Source: UBA7803 sp034522075
GTDB lineage: Bacteria > Pseudomonadota > Gammaproteobacteria > Pseudomonadales > Azotimanducaceae
DNA length: 64,000 bases
Assembly: GCA_034522075.1 (NCBI GenBank)
Contig: JAXHLO010000017.1
Coordinates: 1 to 64,000 of the forward strand
Reading direction: 5' to 3'
Part shown: positions 49,401 through 58,688 of the stretch, one piece after another
Position numbering within the stretch: position 1 is the stretch's first letter
Layout: each line of letters opens with the position of its first letter
Program-made: the position numbers and the translations under genes
Notes under the pieces: generated by a model
Told to the model about the DNA's origin: nothing
The model's input: only the letters and a program-made list of their open reading frames with translations
Database searches by the model: none

Positions 49401-50489
49401 ATGGAAATCGTTTTGCCGGGGGAGTCCTCTTTCGCATGCATAGTACGCTGGTCGGTGCTCGGCCTGATGCTGTCCGGTGTTGGCGCTGTTGCGGCGCAGG
49501 AAACACCCGACAGCGACGGTGAGGCCGAGCCCGAGACCGAAACCGGCGAGGTGATCCGCATCTCCTGCCGCGACGACCAGAACCGGCCGGCGAGCTGGCT
49601 GGATCGAACCCACTCCTATCTGAGTGAACGCCTGTGCGAGCCCGCAGCCTGGTTCGACGGGTTCTTCGGCGACCCCAGAGCGGCGGAAGAGACGCCGATA
49701 GGCAGTTTCTTTCGGGTGCGTAACTCCCTGCGCTGGGATGAAAGCGAGGATTTCAGCCACGATGTGCGCGTGTCTGCGAACATCTCCCTGCCGCGGGTCT
49801 CGGATCGGGTGCGGCTGCTGATCAGCCGCGACGAATCCATCGAAGGAGAATTGGGGCAGGGCGACAATCGGGACGATGACCGCGATGAGCAGACCCGGCT
49901 GGGTTTGCGCTTCGTGCTGACCGATTTCGGCCGTACCCAGCTCGATGTGGACGGTACGGTGAAGGTCAGCAGCGGCGGCCTCAATCCCCGTGCGCGCGGC
50001 CGCGGGCGGCATACCTGGGGGCTCACCGATACGACCCAGGCGCGCTTTACCCAGACCGTATTCTGGGAACGCGAGGACGGTGTCGGCACCAGTTCCAGGG
50101 CAGACTGGGAATGGCTGCCGAGCAGCAAGTCCCTGGTGCGCCTGACCGGCCGGGGCACGGTGTCGGAAGGCTCCGATGGGGTGGATTGGCGGGCGGCGCT
50201 GGTGGGCTTTCGTCAGCTCAACCGCAGGACGGCCATTCGCAGCGAAATCGGCGCCTTCGGCCACACTCAACCGGAGCGGGTCACGGAAGAGTATTTCGTC
50301 AACTTCCGCTTCCGCCGCTCCTTTCTGCGCGACTGGCTGTTCTACGAGCTGCAGCCGGAATACGCGTGGCCGGTCGATGAGGCTACCGGCGAACGCGGTT
50401 CCGATCTGCGGTTCATCTTCACCCTGGAGATTCAGTTCGAAAACGCCGCCGCCGTGGACGAAGATATCGACCACTATCGGGGCCGCTGA
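49401..50489 (+). CDS. Predicted outer-membrane beta-barrel protein (uncharacterised)
   Basis: A 362-residue protein with a signal peptide (SVLGLMLSGVGAVAAQ, cleavage after AVAA), an acidic linker, then a barrel-like stretch of alternating strands (FFRVRNSLRWDESEDFSHDVRVS, VRLLISRDES, QTRLGLRFVLTDF). Tyr/Phe-rich strands such as FVNFRFRRSFLRDWLFYELQPEYAW lie near the end, and DLRFIFTLEIQFENA forms the last strands. I recognise it only as a conserved type, without a named family. It stands between mutase and carboxylase genes, convergent with the latter. Confidence 0.75.
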   Translation: MEIVLPGESSFACIVRWSVLGLMLSGVGAVAAQETPDSDGEAEPETETGEVIRISCRDDQNRPASWLDRTHSYLSERLCEPAAWFDGFFGDPRAAEETPIGSFFRVRNSLRWDESEDFSHDVRVSANISLPRVSDRVRLLISRDESIEGELGQGDNRDDDRDEQTRLGLRFVLTDFGRTQLDVDGTVKVSSGGLNPRARGRGRHTWGLTDTTQARFTQTVFWEREDGVGTSSRADWEWLPSSKSLVRLTGRGTVSEGSDGVDWRAALVGFRQLNRRTAIRSEIGAFGHTQPERVTEEYFVNFRFRRSFLRDWLFYELQPEYAWPVDEATGERGSDLRFIFTLEIQFENAAAVDEDIDHYRGR

Positions 50490-50519
50490 CCGGCGCGTAG
50501 ACCGGCGCGCGAACGGCCT

Positions 50520-52505
50520 CTATTCGAACTCCAGGATCGGCTGGTCCACCGCCAGGCTGTCACCTTCATTGGCGAGAATCTTCGCCACCACACCGTCGTC
50601 GGTGGCGCGCAGGCTGTTCTCCATCTTCATGGCTTCCACGACGGCGAGCTCCTCGCCGGCCTTGATTTCGTCTCCTTCAGCCACCAGCAGGCGGACCAGC
50701 AGACCCGGCATGGGGGAGAGCAGGAACTTGGACAGATCCGGCGGTTTCTTGTCGAGCATGTGCCGGGTCAGCTCGGCTTCCGTCGGGGTCACCACCAGCA
50801 CTTCCAGCTCCACACCGCGGTGGAACAGCCGATAGCCGGCCCGGTGGGTGTCGAGTTGTACGGTCAGAGCTCTGCCGTTCACTTCTGCGTGCACCAGATT
50901 GTCACCGAAACGCCAGCCGGTCGTTACCCGGTAGGTGCCGCTTTCATGAACCACCTCGAAGCCATGGTCGACTGCACGCACGGTCAGCGGATAGTGCTCT
51001 TTATTGGCGATGACGACCCACTCGTCCCGCATGGCTCGTTCGAAACGGCGGATCTGGCCGGTGAGATCGGCCGTGCGGTCGATGTGGCGCTTGTGCACGA
51101 CGGCGGCGACCGCCACCGGCACCATGGGGTCCGTCTGCGGCACGTCGGCGGCGTGAAAGCCATCCGGGTATTCTTCGGCGATGAAATTCGTGGTCAGCTC
51201 GCCGGCGCGAAAGCGCGGATGCAGGATCAGCGCGTTCAGAAAGCTGATGTTGTGCGATACGCCGCGTATGTAGTAGGCATCCAGGGCGTCCGCCATGCGG
51301 TCGATGGCCATGGCCCGGTCGTCGCCATAGGTCACCAGCTTGGCGATCATGGGATCGTAGAACATGGACACTTCACTGCCTTCCTCGATACCGGTGTCGA
51401 CTCGCACGCCAGATCCCTCTTCCGGTGGCTGATAGCGCACCAGCCGGCCGATGGACGGCAGAAAGTTGCGGAACGGGTCCTCTGCATAGACGCGGGTTTC
51501 CAGCGCCCAACCGGTGAGTGTGACATCGTCCTGGGTGATCGGCAGGCGTTCACCGGCAGCGACCCGGATCATCAGCTCCGCCAGATCGTAGCCCGTCACG
51601 AGTTCGGTGACGGGGTGTTCCACCTGCAGGCGGGTGTTCATCTCCAGGAAGTAGAAGTTCTTGTTGGCGTCGACGATGAACTCCACGGTGCCGGCGGAAC
51701 AGTAGTCCACGGCGCGGGCCAGAGCGATGGCCTGCTCGCCCATGGCGCGCCGGGTCTCTTCGTCCAGGAACGGCGACGGCGCTTCTTCGATAACCTTCTG
51801 GTGGCGGCGCTGAATGGAGCATTCCCGTTCGCCCAGGTACACGATGTTGCCGTGATTGTCGGCCATGATCTGAATTTCGATGTGACGCGGCTGCTCGATG
51901 AATTTCTCGGCGAACACGCGGTCGTCGCCGAAGCTCGAGCGCGCTTCGTTGGCCGCACTGGTGAAGCCCTCGCGGCATTCTTCATCGTTCCAGACCACGC
52001 GCATGCCTTTGCCGCCGCCCCCGGCGCTGGCCTTGAGCATTACCGGATAGCCGATATCGCGGGCAATCTGCACCGCATGATCGGCGCCTTCGATCTCGTC
52101 GGTATAGCCGGGAATGGTATTGACGCCGGCCTTGTCGGCCAGGCGCTTGGACGTGATCTTGTCGCCCATGCTGGTAATGGCGTGCACCCGGGGGCCGATG
52201 AAGACGATACCGGCTGCATCCAGGGCCTCACAGAACTTCGGATTTTCCGACAGGAAACCGTAGCCGGGATGCACGGCCTCTGCGCCGCTCTCCCGGCAGG
52301 CTGCGACGATCCTGTCGATCTTCAGATAGCTCTCGCCCGACGGCGGCGGGCCGATGTGTATGGCTTCGTCAGCCATGCGCGTGTGCAGGGCCCGGGCGTC
52401 GGCGTCTGAATACACGGCGACCGTTTTGATGCCCATGGCGCGGGCCGACTTGATGACGCGGCAGGCAATCTCGCCGCGGTTGGCAATGAGAATTTTCTTG
52501 AACAT
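50520..52505 (-). CDS. Propionyl-CoA (acyl-CoA) carboxylase biotin-containing alpha subunit
   Basis: A 661-residue biotin carboxylase plus carrier. ATP-grasp landmarks: FKKILIANRGEIACRVI at the start, VMLKASAGGGGKGMRVV, ERECSIQRRHQKVIEEAPSP and FLEMNTRLQVEHPVTE. The C-terminal biotinyl domain has EAMKMENSLRA with the biotin Lys near residue 627. The intermediate BT domain sits between residues about 460 and 590. It supplies carboxybiotin to the PccB subunit encoded just upstream. Propionyl-CoA is inferred from the neighbouring mutase and epimerase; 3-methylcrotonyl-CoA is less likely. Confidence 0.94.
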   Translation of the reverse strand: MFKKILIANRGEIACRVIKSARAMGIKTVAVYSDADARALHTRMADEAIHIGPPPSGESYLKIDRIVAACRESGAEAVHPGYGFLSENPKFCEALDAAGIVFIGPRVHAITSMGDKITSKRLADKAGVNTIPGYTDEIEGADHAVQIARDIGYPVMLKASAGGGGKGMRVVWNDEECREGFTSAANEARSSFGDDRVFAEKFIEQPRHIEIQIMADNHGNIVYLGERECSIQRRHQKVIEEAPSPFLDEETRRAMGEQAIALARAVDYCSAGTVEFIVDANKNFYFLEMNTRLQVEHPVTELVTGYDLAELMIRVAAGERLPITQDDVTLTGWALETRVYAEDPFRNFLPSIGRLVRYQPPEEGSGVRVDTGIEEGSEVSMFYDPMIAKLVTYGDDRAMAIDRMADALDAYYIRGVSHNISFLNALILHPRFRAGELTTNFIAEEYPDGFHAADVPQTDPMVPVAVAAVVHKRHIDRTADLTGQIRRFERAMRDEWVVIANKEHYPLTVRAVDHGFEVVHESGTYRVTTGWRFGDNLVHAEVNGRALTVQLDTHRAGYRLFHRGVELEVLVVTPTEAELTRHMLDKKPPDLSKFLLSPMPGLLVRLLVAEGDEIKAGEELAVVEAMKMENSLRATDDGVVAKILANEGDSLAVDQPILEFE

Positions 52506-52515
52506 GAACTCGACC

Positions 52516-54048
52516 TTACAGCGGAATGTTGCCGTGCTTGCGCCAGGGGTTTTCCAGTTTCTTGTCGCGCAGCATGGCGAACGAGCGGCACACGCGCTCG
52601 CGGGTTTCGTTGGGCATGATCACGTCGTCGATGTAGCCGCGCCCGGCGGCCACGAACGGGTTGGCAAAGTGTTCCTGATATTCCCGGGTGCGCTGCTCGA
52701 TGCGTTCTTCGTCGCCGAGCTCCTTGCGGAAGATGATCTCTACGGCACCCTTGGCGCCCATGACGGCAATCTCGGCACTTGGCCACGCCAGGTTGACGTC
52801 ACCGCGCAGATGTTTGGAAGCCATCACATCGTAGGCTCCGCCATAGGCCTTGCGGGTGATCAGCGTGACCTTGGGCACTGTGCATTCGGCGTAGGCATAG
52901 AGCAGCTTGGCGCCGTTCTTGATGATGCCGCCGTATTCCTGCGCCGTGCCGGGCATGAAGCCGGGTACGTCCACCAGGGTCAGGATCGGCACGTTGAAGG
53001 CATCACAGAACCGCACGAAGCGGGCCGCCTTCTTCGAGGAATCGATGTCCAGACATCCCGCAAGCACCATGGGCTGATTGGCCACCACGCCGATGGTGGA
53101 GCCCTGCAGGCGGATGAAGCCGATGACCATGTTGGGCGCGTAGTCGCCCTGCAGTTCGAAGAAGTTGCCTTCATCGGCCACCTTGATGATGACTTCCTTG
53201 ATGTCGTAGGGCTTCGATGCATCGGCGGGGACGAGGCTGTCCAGCGACGGCTCCTTGCGGGTCAGCGGATCCTCCGTGGGCCAGCGCGGCGGCTTGTCGC
53301 GGTTGTTGGCCGGCAGGAAGTCGAAGAACTGACGGGTCAGCAGCAGCGCCTCCACGTCGTTGTGGAAGGCCAGGTCGGCAACCCCGGACTTGCGCGTGTG
53401 GATGCTGGCGCCGCCGAGTTCCTCGGGTGTGACTACCTCGTGGGTGACGGTTTTCACGACATCGGGACCGGTGACGAACATGTAGGAGCTGTCTTCCACC
53501 ATGAAGATGAAGTCGGTCATGGCGGGGGAGTACACGGCCCCGCCCGCACACGGCCCCATGATCACCGAGATCTGCGGCACCACGCCGGAGGCCAGCACGT
53601 TGCGCTGGAAGATTTCGGCATAGCCGCCCAGCGACGCCACGCCTTCCTGAATGCGCGCGCCGCCGGAATCGTTCAGGCCGATGACCGGTGCGCCCACTTT
53701 CATGGCCTGATCCATGACCTTGCAGATCTTCTCGGCGTGCGCCTCGGACAGGGCGCCGCCGAATACAGTGAAATCCTGGCTGAACACGAATACCAGCCGG
53801 CCGTTGATGGTGCCGTAGCCGGTAACCACGCCGTCACCGGGGAATTTCTGCTCCTGCATGGCGAAATCGCTGCAGCGATGCTCGACGAACTTGTCCCACT
53901 CTTCGAAGGTGCCTTCGTCGAGCAGCATGATGATGCGCTCGCGGGCGGTCAGTTTGCCCTTCAGGTGCTGCTGCTCGATGCGGTGCTCACCGCCGCCGAG
54001 CAGCGCGGCAGCCTCCTTTTCGCGCAGCGTGGCGATGTTGTTCTGCAT
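52516..54048 (-). CDS. Propionyl-CoA carboxylase beta subunit (carboxyltransferase)
   Basis: A 510-residue crotonase-fold carboxyltransferase. Features: the first transferase half with IGLNDSGGARIQEGVASLGGYAEIF and QISVIMGPCAGGAVYSPAMTDFIFM, the second with PGFMPGTAQEYGGIIKNGAKLLYAY and TLITRKAYGGAYDVMASKH. This is the standard PccB pattern. It is 10 bases upstream of the alpha subunit on the same strand, so beta and alpha form an operon that carboxylates propionyl-CoA to methylmalonyl-CoA. ATG at 54048. Confidence 0.95.
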   Translation of the reverse strand: MQNNIATLREKEAAALLGGGEHRIEQQHLKGKLTARERIIMLLDEGTFEEWDKFVEHRCSDFAMQEQKFPGDGVVTGYGTINGRLVFVFSQDFTVFGGALSEAHAEKICKVMDQAMKVGAPVIGLNDSGGARIQEGVASLGGYAEIFQRNVLASGVVPQISVIMGPCAGGAVYSPAMTDFIFMVEDSSYMFVTGPDVVKTVTHEVVTPEELGGASIHTRKSGVADLAFHNDVEALLLTRQFFDFLPANNRDKPPRWPTEDPLTRKEPSLDSLVPADASKPYDIKEVIIKVADEGNFFELQGDYAPNMVIGFIRLQGSTIGVVANQPMVLAGCLDIDSSKKAARFVRFCDAFNVPILTLVDVPGFMPGTAQEYGGIIKNGAKLLYAYAECTVPKVTLITRKAYGGAYDVMASKHLRGDVNLAWPSAEIAVMGAKGAVEIIFRKELGDEERIEQRTREYQEHFANPFVAAGRGYIDDVIMPNETRERVCRSFAMLRDKKLENPWRKHGNIPL

Positions 54049-54312
54049 GTCGACTCCCGTCCGGTCGGCTGGCTGTTTTATAGGGCGTTATAACGCGAGG
54101 TGCGGATGATAGCGTCTCGGCATCGGCCGGGCCACATGGTGCTGGCGCCGTCAGAGCGGAGGCGGGAGATCCCGGGTCACGTCGGCTCAAGAGCGGCGAT
54201 TGTGGCGTGTCCGTCGGTACGACACAAAGCACACTCACTACACTGGCCAACTATACTTTCAACGGGCGGCTCTCATGAGAGTCATACAGCGACCTGGCCG
54301 GATTGTCATCCC

Positions 54313-55575
54313 ATGGCTGAAGCGTCCGTCACGCCGGTAAAGATCGGAACCCTGAGCCGGCTGGCGGCTGAGCATCCGTACTTTGCCGACTGGGATGTGG
54401 CGCGCCTGAAAGCCGTGGAAGGCTTCTGTCAGGCCCTGGACGTGTCCGCCGGGCCGGTTACCGTGCTGGACCTGGAAGCTATGGATCCTTACGCCTACTT
54501 TCTACTGTTGGGTGAGGTGGAGCTGACCGATGCCGCCGGCGCCACCAGGCAGATACGCGCGGGTGATCTGGACGCTGCCTTCCCCATTGCACACCTGCGG
54601 CCGAGCCGCTACCGGGTACGTGCCCAGCCCGGCGGCCGCCTGCTGCGTATCGAAGGATCAAAGCTCAGAAGTCAGACACCGCGGCGCCGCTCCGCCCGGT
54701 TCCTGGTGGAAGACGGCTCGGTGGGCGGAAGCTGGCAGGACCATCCCCTGGTGGCGCTGCTGATCCGGCAGATGCGCGACGGGCAGTTGCCCATCCCCAC
54801 CATGCCCGGCATTGCCTTGCGCATCCGCCGGGCGCTGGCCCGGGAAGATTGTGATATGGCGGCCATCGCCGCAATTGTCAGCGCCGATCCGGGCATTGCC
54901 GGGCGTCTCATCCGGGTCGCCAACAGCACGGCGTTCGGCGGCCGCAGTGCCTGTGAATCGGTGCAGGCGGCGCTGGTGCGCCTGGGCGTGGAACGCGCCC
55001 AGAACCTGGTGCTGGTGCTCGCCACCCGGGATCTGTTCAGTGCCCGCGCCGGCTACCTGAAGGATCGGCTGGTACGGGCCTGGCGGCATGCCATCGACAT
55101 TGCCGCGCTGTCCGCGGTGCTGGCGCGCTTGACGCCTGGTCTGGACGGCGACCACGGGCTGCTCGTGGGGCTGCTGCACGAAATCGGCACCTTGCCTATC
55201 CTGCGCCTGGCCGAGCAGTTTCCCGACCTGGCCGAGCAGCCGCTGCTGCTGGATGACATCGTCTCTGCGCTGACCCCCGAGGTTTCCGCCAGTGTGCTCA
55301 GCCGCTGGGACATGCCGGAATCGTTGCGCGCCGCGGCCGCCGATCAGAGCAACTGGTTTCGCGATCACGATGGGGCGGCGGATTACACGGATCTGCTGGT
55401 GGTCGCCCACCTGCACCTGCTGGTGCGGGAGCGCACCTTTCACCGTCTGCCGCGCATCGACGAAACGCCCGCATTCGGCAAACTGGCCCTGGGCCGGCTG
55501 TCCCCGCATCTGAGCCTGCAGGTGCTCGACGAGGCGCGGGCTCAGGTACAGGAACTGAAATCGCTGTTGTCCTGA
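54313..55575 (+). CDS. HDOD-domain regulator with degenerate cyclic-nucleotide-binding-like N-terminus
   Basis: A 420-residue signalling protein. Residues about 1-125 look like a worn cNMP-binding barrel (YAYFLLLGEVELTDAAG...IRAGDLDAAFPIAHL). The HDOD domain follows: PTMPGIALRIRRALAREDCDMAAIAAIVSADPGIAGRLIRVANSTAFGG and LLVGLLHEIGTLPIL. HDOD proteins couple signals to c-di-GMP, motility or lifestyle control; the HD ligands are incomplete, which is normal for HDOD. The ATG at 54313 begins the conserved N-terminus. Divergent from pccB. Confidence 0.9.
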   Translation: MAEASVTPVKIGTLSRLAAEHPYFADWDVARLKAVEGFCQALDVSAGPVTVLDLEAMDPYAYFLLLGEVELTDAAGATRQIRAGDLDAAFPIAHLRPSRYRVRAQPGGRLLRIEGSKLRSQTPRRRSARFLVEDGSVGGSWQDHPLVALLIRQMRDGQLPIPTMPGIALRIRRALAREDCDMAAIAAIVSADPGIAGRLIRVANSTAFGGRSACESVQAALVRLGVERAQNLVLVLATRDLFSARAGYLKDRLVRAWRHAIDIAALSAVLARLTPGLDGDHGLLVGLLHEIGTLPILRLAEQFPDLAEQPLLLDDIVSALTPEVSASVLSRWDMPESLRAAAADQSNWFRDHDGAADYTDLLVVAHLHLLVRERTFHRLPRIDETPAFGKLALGRLSPHLSLQVLDEARAQVQELKSLLS

Positions 55576-55671
55576 CCCCGAGTCCGGACGACGTTTCTCC
55601 CCGCCCCGGTATCCGGTAATCTCTCCCGTTGATTGATGTAGCGCATGTGCCATGCGCAGAGGAGGAGACAG

Positions 55672-57330
55672 TTGCAACCGGAAGTCAGTATCGCCGAGGC
55701 GCAGGAGGCCATTGCTGCCGCCATTCCCGACCGGGAGGCGCTGGTGTTCCGCGACCGCCGTTTCACCTATGCCCAATGGAACGAGCGTACGCGCCGTCTG
55801 GGCAACTATCTGCACGGTCTGGGTCTGGGCTGTCAGCGGCCGCGCAGCGAGCTGGCCGGCTGGGAATCGGGCCAGGACCATCTGGCACTGTATCTGTACA
55901 ACGGCAACGAATATCTGGAGGGCATGCTGGGTGCCTACAAGGCCCGCGTGGCGCCGTTCAACGTCAACTACCGCTACGTGGATGATGAGCTGGTCTATCT
56001 GCTCAACGATGCCGCTGCCCGGGTCATGATCTACCACGCAGAATTCGCCCCGCGGGTGGCAGCCGTGCGCGAGCGGGTGCCGACCTTGACCCATCTGATT
56101 CAGGTGGCCGACGACAGCGGCCACGACCTGCTGCCCGGCGCCGTGGACTACGAAACGGCGCTGGCGGAAAGCTCAACCCAGCGCCCGGATGTGGCGTTCT
56201 CGCCGGACGATCTCTACATCCTCTACACCGGCGGCACCACGGGCATGCCCAAGGGCGTGCTGTGGCGGCAGTCCGACATTCTGGTCGCCGCCCTGGGCGG
56301 CGGCGCTCATGCTTCCCTGGAAGATCTGGTGAAGGCGGCCGAGGGCGGCGGTATGCGCATGCTGCCGGCCGCGCCGTTCATGCATGGCGCCGGCCACTGG
56401 ATTGCCTTTACCGCGTTGCATGGCGGACATACCTGCATCATCCAGGACGAAGTGAAGCGCTTCGATCCCGCCGATGTGCTCACGGTATGCCAGCGGGAAG
56501 GAGTCAACTTTCTGCAGATCGTCGGCGACGCCTTCGGCCGGCCGCTGCTCGACGAACTGGCACGCGGCAACTACGACCTGGCAGCGCTGAACATTCTGCT
56601 CTCCGGCGGCGCGCCGCTGAATGCCTCGCTGAAGGCACAATTTCTGGAGCTGCTGCCGCAGCTCACCGTGGTGGACGGGCTGGGGTCCTCGGAAACCGGC
56701 GGCCAGGGCTCGCACATCTCCAATCGCGAGGCGGGTGCGGCCACCGGACGCTTCACTCCGGGCCCCGACAACGTCATCGTCGACGAGACCATGAGCCGGG
56801 TCCTGGAGCCGGGCCACGACGGCATGGGCTGGTGGGCCAAACGCGGCCGCGTGCCGCTGGGTTATCTGGGGGACGAGGCCAAGACCCGCAAGACCTTCAT
56901 TACCATCGGCGATGCCCGTTATGCGGTGCCCGGCGACCGCGCCCGGCATCTGGCGGACGGTACCGTGGAGCTGCACGGCCGGGATTCTGTGACCATCAAT
57001 TCCGGCGGCGAGAAGATCTTCGCCGAGGAAGTGGAGCACGCGATCAAGCAGCATCCGGCGGTCTACGATGCGGTGGTGGCCGGGCGGCCGAGCGAACGCT
57101 GGGGCAGCGAGGTGGTGGCCGTGGTGCGGCTGCGCGACGGCGCCAGCGTCAGCGAAGCCGAGCTGATCGAATCCTGCAGCGCCCACCTGGCCCGCTACAA
57201 ACTGCCGAAGCAGATCGTCCTGCGCGATGAGATCGTGCGCTCGCCGTCGGGCAAGGCGGATTACCGTTGGGCCAAAGAGCAGGCCGCGGCCGCCGCTGAC
57301 GCCGGGGAGACCCATGCAGGAAGCCGCTGA
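55672..57330 (+). CDS. Acyl-CoA synthetase (AMP-forming)
   Basis: A 552-residue adenylate-forming ligase. P-loop LYTGGTTGMPKGVLWRQSD; A5 region VDGLGSSETGGQGSHISN; A8 region TINSGGEKIFAEEVEHAIKQHP; catalytic A10 Lys in SPSGKADYRWAKEQ. The full frame is intact, unlike the ligase at 18650. A TTG at 55672 lies seven bases after AGAGGAGG and is preferred over an in-frame ATG at 55645. The next gene overlaps it by 17 bases. The pattern resembles steroid- or aromatic-acid-activating synthetases of proteobacteria; substrate not determined. Confidence 0.92.
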   Translation: MQPEVSIAEAQEAIAAAIPDREALVFRDRRFTYAQWNERTRRLGNYLHGLGLGCQRPRSELAGWESGQDHLALYLYNGNEYLEGMLGAYKARVAPFNVNYRYVDDELVYLLNDAAARVMIYHAEFAPRVAAVRERVPTLTHLIQVADDSGHDLLPGAVDYETALAESSTQRPDVAFSPDDLYILYTGGTTGMPKGVLWRQSDILVAALGGGAHASLEDLVKAAEGGGMRMLPAAPFMHGAGHWIAFTALHGGHTCIIQDEVKRFDPADVLTVCQREGVNFLQIVGDAFGRPLLDELARGNYDLAALNILLSGGAPLNASLKAQFLELLPQLTVVDGLGSSETGGQGSHISNREAGAATGRFTPGPDNVIVDETMSRVLEPGHDGMGWWAKRGRVPLGYLGDEAKTRKTFITIGDARYAVPGDRARHLADGTVELHGRDSVTINSGGEKIFAEEVEHAIKQHPAVYDAVVAGRPSERWGSEVVAVVRLRDGASVSEAELIESCSAHLARYKLPKQIVLRDEIVRSPSGKADYRWAKEQAAAAADAGETHAGSR

Positions 57331-58471
57331 GATCCGCGAAATCCGCGGTGCCGTGCGCCAGCTCTGTGCTCGATATGGTGAGGACTACTGGCTGGAGCTC
57401 GACCGCCGCAACGGTTACCCCACGGAGTTCGTCCGCGAACTCACCCAGGCGGGCTTTCTCACCGTACTGATTCCCGAAAGCTACGGCGGCGCCGGTCTCG
57501 GTGTGCGTGAAGCGGCCGTGGTGATGGAGGAGGTATGCCGCTCCGGTGCCCACGCCGGCGCCTGTCACGCGCAGATGTATGTGATGGGGTCGGTGCTGCG
57601 CCATGGCAGCGAAGCGCAGAAACGCCAGTATCTGCCGGCCATTGCTGCCGGCGAGCTGCGTCTGCAGAGCTTCGGCGTCACCGAACCGACTACCGGCACC
57701 GACACCACGAACCTGAAGACCACCGCCCGTCGCGACGGCGATGTCTATCGCATCAACGGCCAGAAAGTGTGGATCAGCCGTATCGAGCATACCGACCTGA
57801 TGGTGCTGCTGGCCCGGACCACGCCGCGGGACCAGGTGGCGAAGAAGACCCAGGGCCTGTCCGCTTTCATCGTCGATGTGGCAGCCGCCGTGGACAACGG
57901 TCTGACCATCCGGCCCATCGAGTCCATGATCAATCATCATTCCTGCGAGCTGTTCTTCGATGAGCTGGCGGTGCCGGCGGACAATCTGCTCGGCCGGGAG
58001 GGTGAGGGCTTCAAAGTCATTCTCGACGGTATGAATGCCGAGCGCATTCTCATCGCCGCCGAATGCGTGGGCGACGGCCGCTACTTCATCGACAAGGCGT
58101 CCGCCTACGCCCGGGACCGGGTGGTGTTCGACCGGCCCATCGGTCAGAACCAGGGCGTGCAGTTCCCCATTGCCCGCTGCTATGCAGAGGTCGAGGCGGC
58201 AGCGCTCATGGTGGACGCGGCGGCGCGGCTGTTCGATGCCGGCGAGGCCTGCGGCGCCGAGGCGAACATGGCCAAGATGCTGGCCTCGGAGGCATCCTGG
58301 CGCGCCGGCGACGTCTGCATGCAGACCCACGGCGGCTTCGCCTTCGCCCGGGAATACCACATTGAGCGTAAATTCCGCGAAACCCGTCTCTACCAGATCG
58401 CGCCCATATCCACCAACCTCATTCTCAGCTACATCGGCGAGCACGTGCTGGGAATGCCCCGCTCGTTCTGA
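57314..58471 (+). CDS. Acyl-CoA dehydrogenase
   Basis: A 385-residue flavoenzyme introducing a C2-C3 double bond into an acyl-CoA. FAD and substrate landmarks: LQSFGVTEPTTGTDTTNLKT, VWISRIEHTDLMVLLA, DRPIGQNQGVQFPIARCYAEVEA and QTHGGFAFAREYHIERKFRETRL. The ATG at 57314 overlaps the end of the acyl-CoA synthetase by 17 bases, so the two act in one pathway. The catalytic Glu position falls in the usual C-terminal helix, but which Glu cannot be fixed here. Substrate unknown. Confidence 0.93.
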   Translation: MQEAAEIREIRGAVRQLCARYGEDYWLELDRRNGYPTEFVRELTQAGFLTVLIPESYGGAGLGVREAAVVMEEVCRSGAHAGACHAQMYVMGSVLRHGSEAQKRQYLPAIAAGELRLQSFGVTEPTTGTDTTNLKTTARRDGDVYRINGQKVWISRIEHTDLMVLLARTTPRDQVAKKTQGLSAFIVDVAAAVDNGLTIRPIESMINHHSCELFFDELAVPADNLLGREGEGFKVILDGMNAERILIAAECVGDGRYFIDKASAYARDRVVFDRPIGQNQGVQFPIARCYAEVEAAALMVDAAARLFDAGEACGAEANMAKMLASEASWRAGDVCMQTHGGFAFAREYHIERKFRETRLYQIAPISTNLILSYIGEHVLGMPRSF

Positions 58472-58495
58472 TTGCGCATATTGGGAGTATTGCCT

Positions 58496-58585
58496 ATGCA
58501 GCCTGTCGTTCCAGCCACCCTGGAAGAAGTCGCCACACTGGCCGATCTCAGCCGGTTTCATGCCAGCCAGCGCAATGTCAACTGA
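58496..58585 (+). CDS. Very short open frame (29 aa), doubtful
   Basis: An ATG frame encoding 29 residues (MQPVVPATLEEVATLADLSRF and a short tail), between acyl-CoA dehydrogenase and the SDR remnant. Its stop overlaps the remnant ATG region. It may be the truncated start of a lost gene. No ribosome site of note. Function not assigned. Confidence 0.3.
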   Translation: MQPVVPATLEEVATLADLSRFHASQRNVN

Positions 58586-58688
58586 ATTCCGCGAAGTCGT
58601 CCTGATCACCGGCGCCGGGATCGGTATGGCCCGGGCCGGCTATTGCAACGGCTCGGTAATGGTGATGGATGGAGGTTCGTCCGCATGA
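58575..58688 (+). pseudogene. Short-chain dehydrogenase remnant (internal deletion)
   Basis: A 37-residue frame that joins an SDR N-terminus (MSTEFREVVLITGAGIGMARA, the Rossmann glycine loop) directly to an SDR C-terminus (GYCNGSVMVMDGGSSA, the typical last strand with DGG). About 200 residues of the middle, including the catalytic Ser-Tyr-Lys, are missing. The join is in frame, so a small peptide could still be made. The stop overlaps the pyrophosphatase start (ATGA), as expected if the intact gene once preceded it in an operon. Confidence 0.75.

Noticed and set aside
50760..54093. Frames of more than 500 codons antisense to the carboxylase subunit genes
   Set aside because: The minus-strand proteins have complete biotin carboxylase and carboxyltransferase motifs; the plus-strand frames have none.
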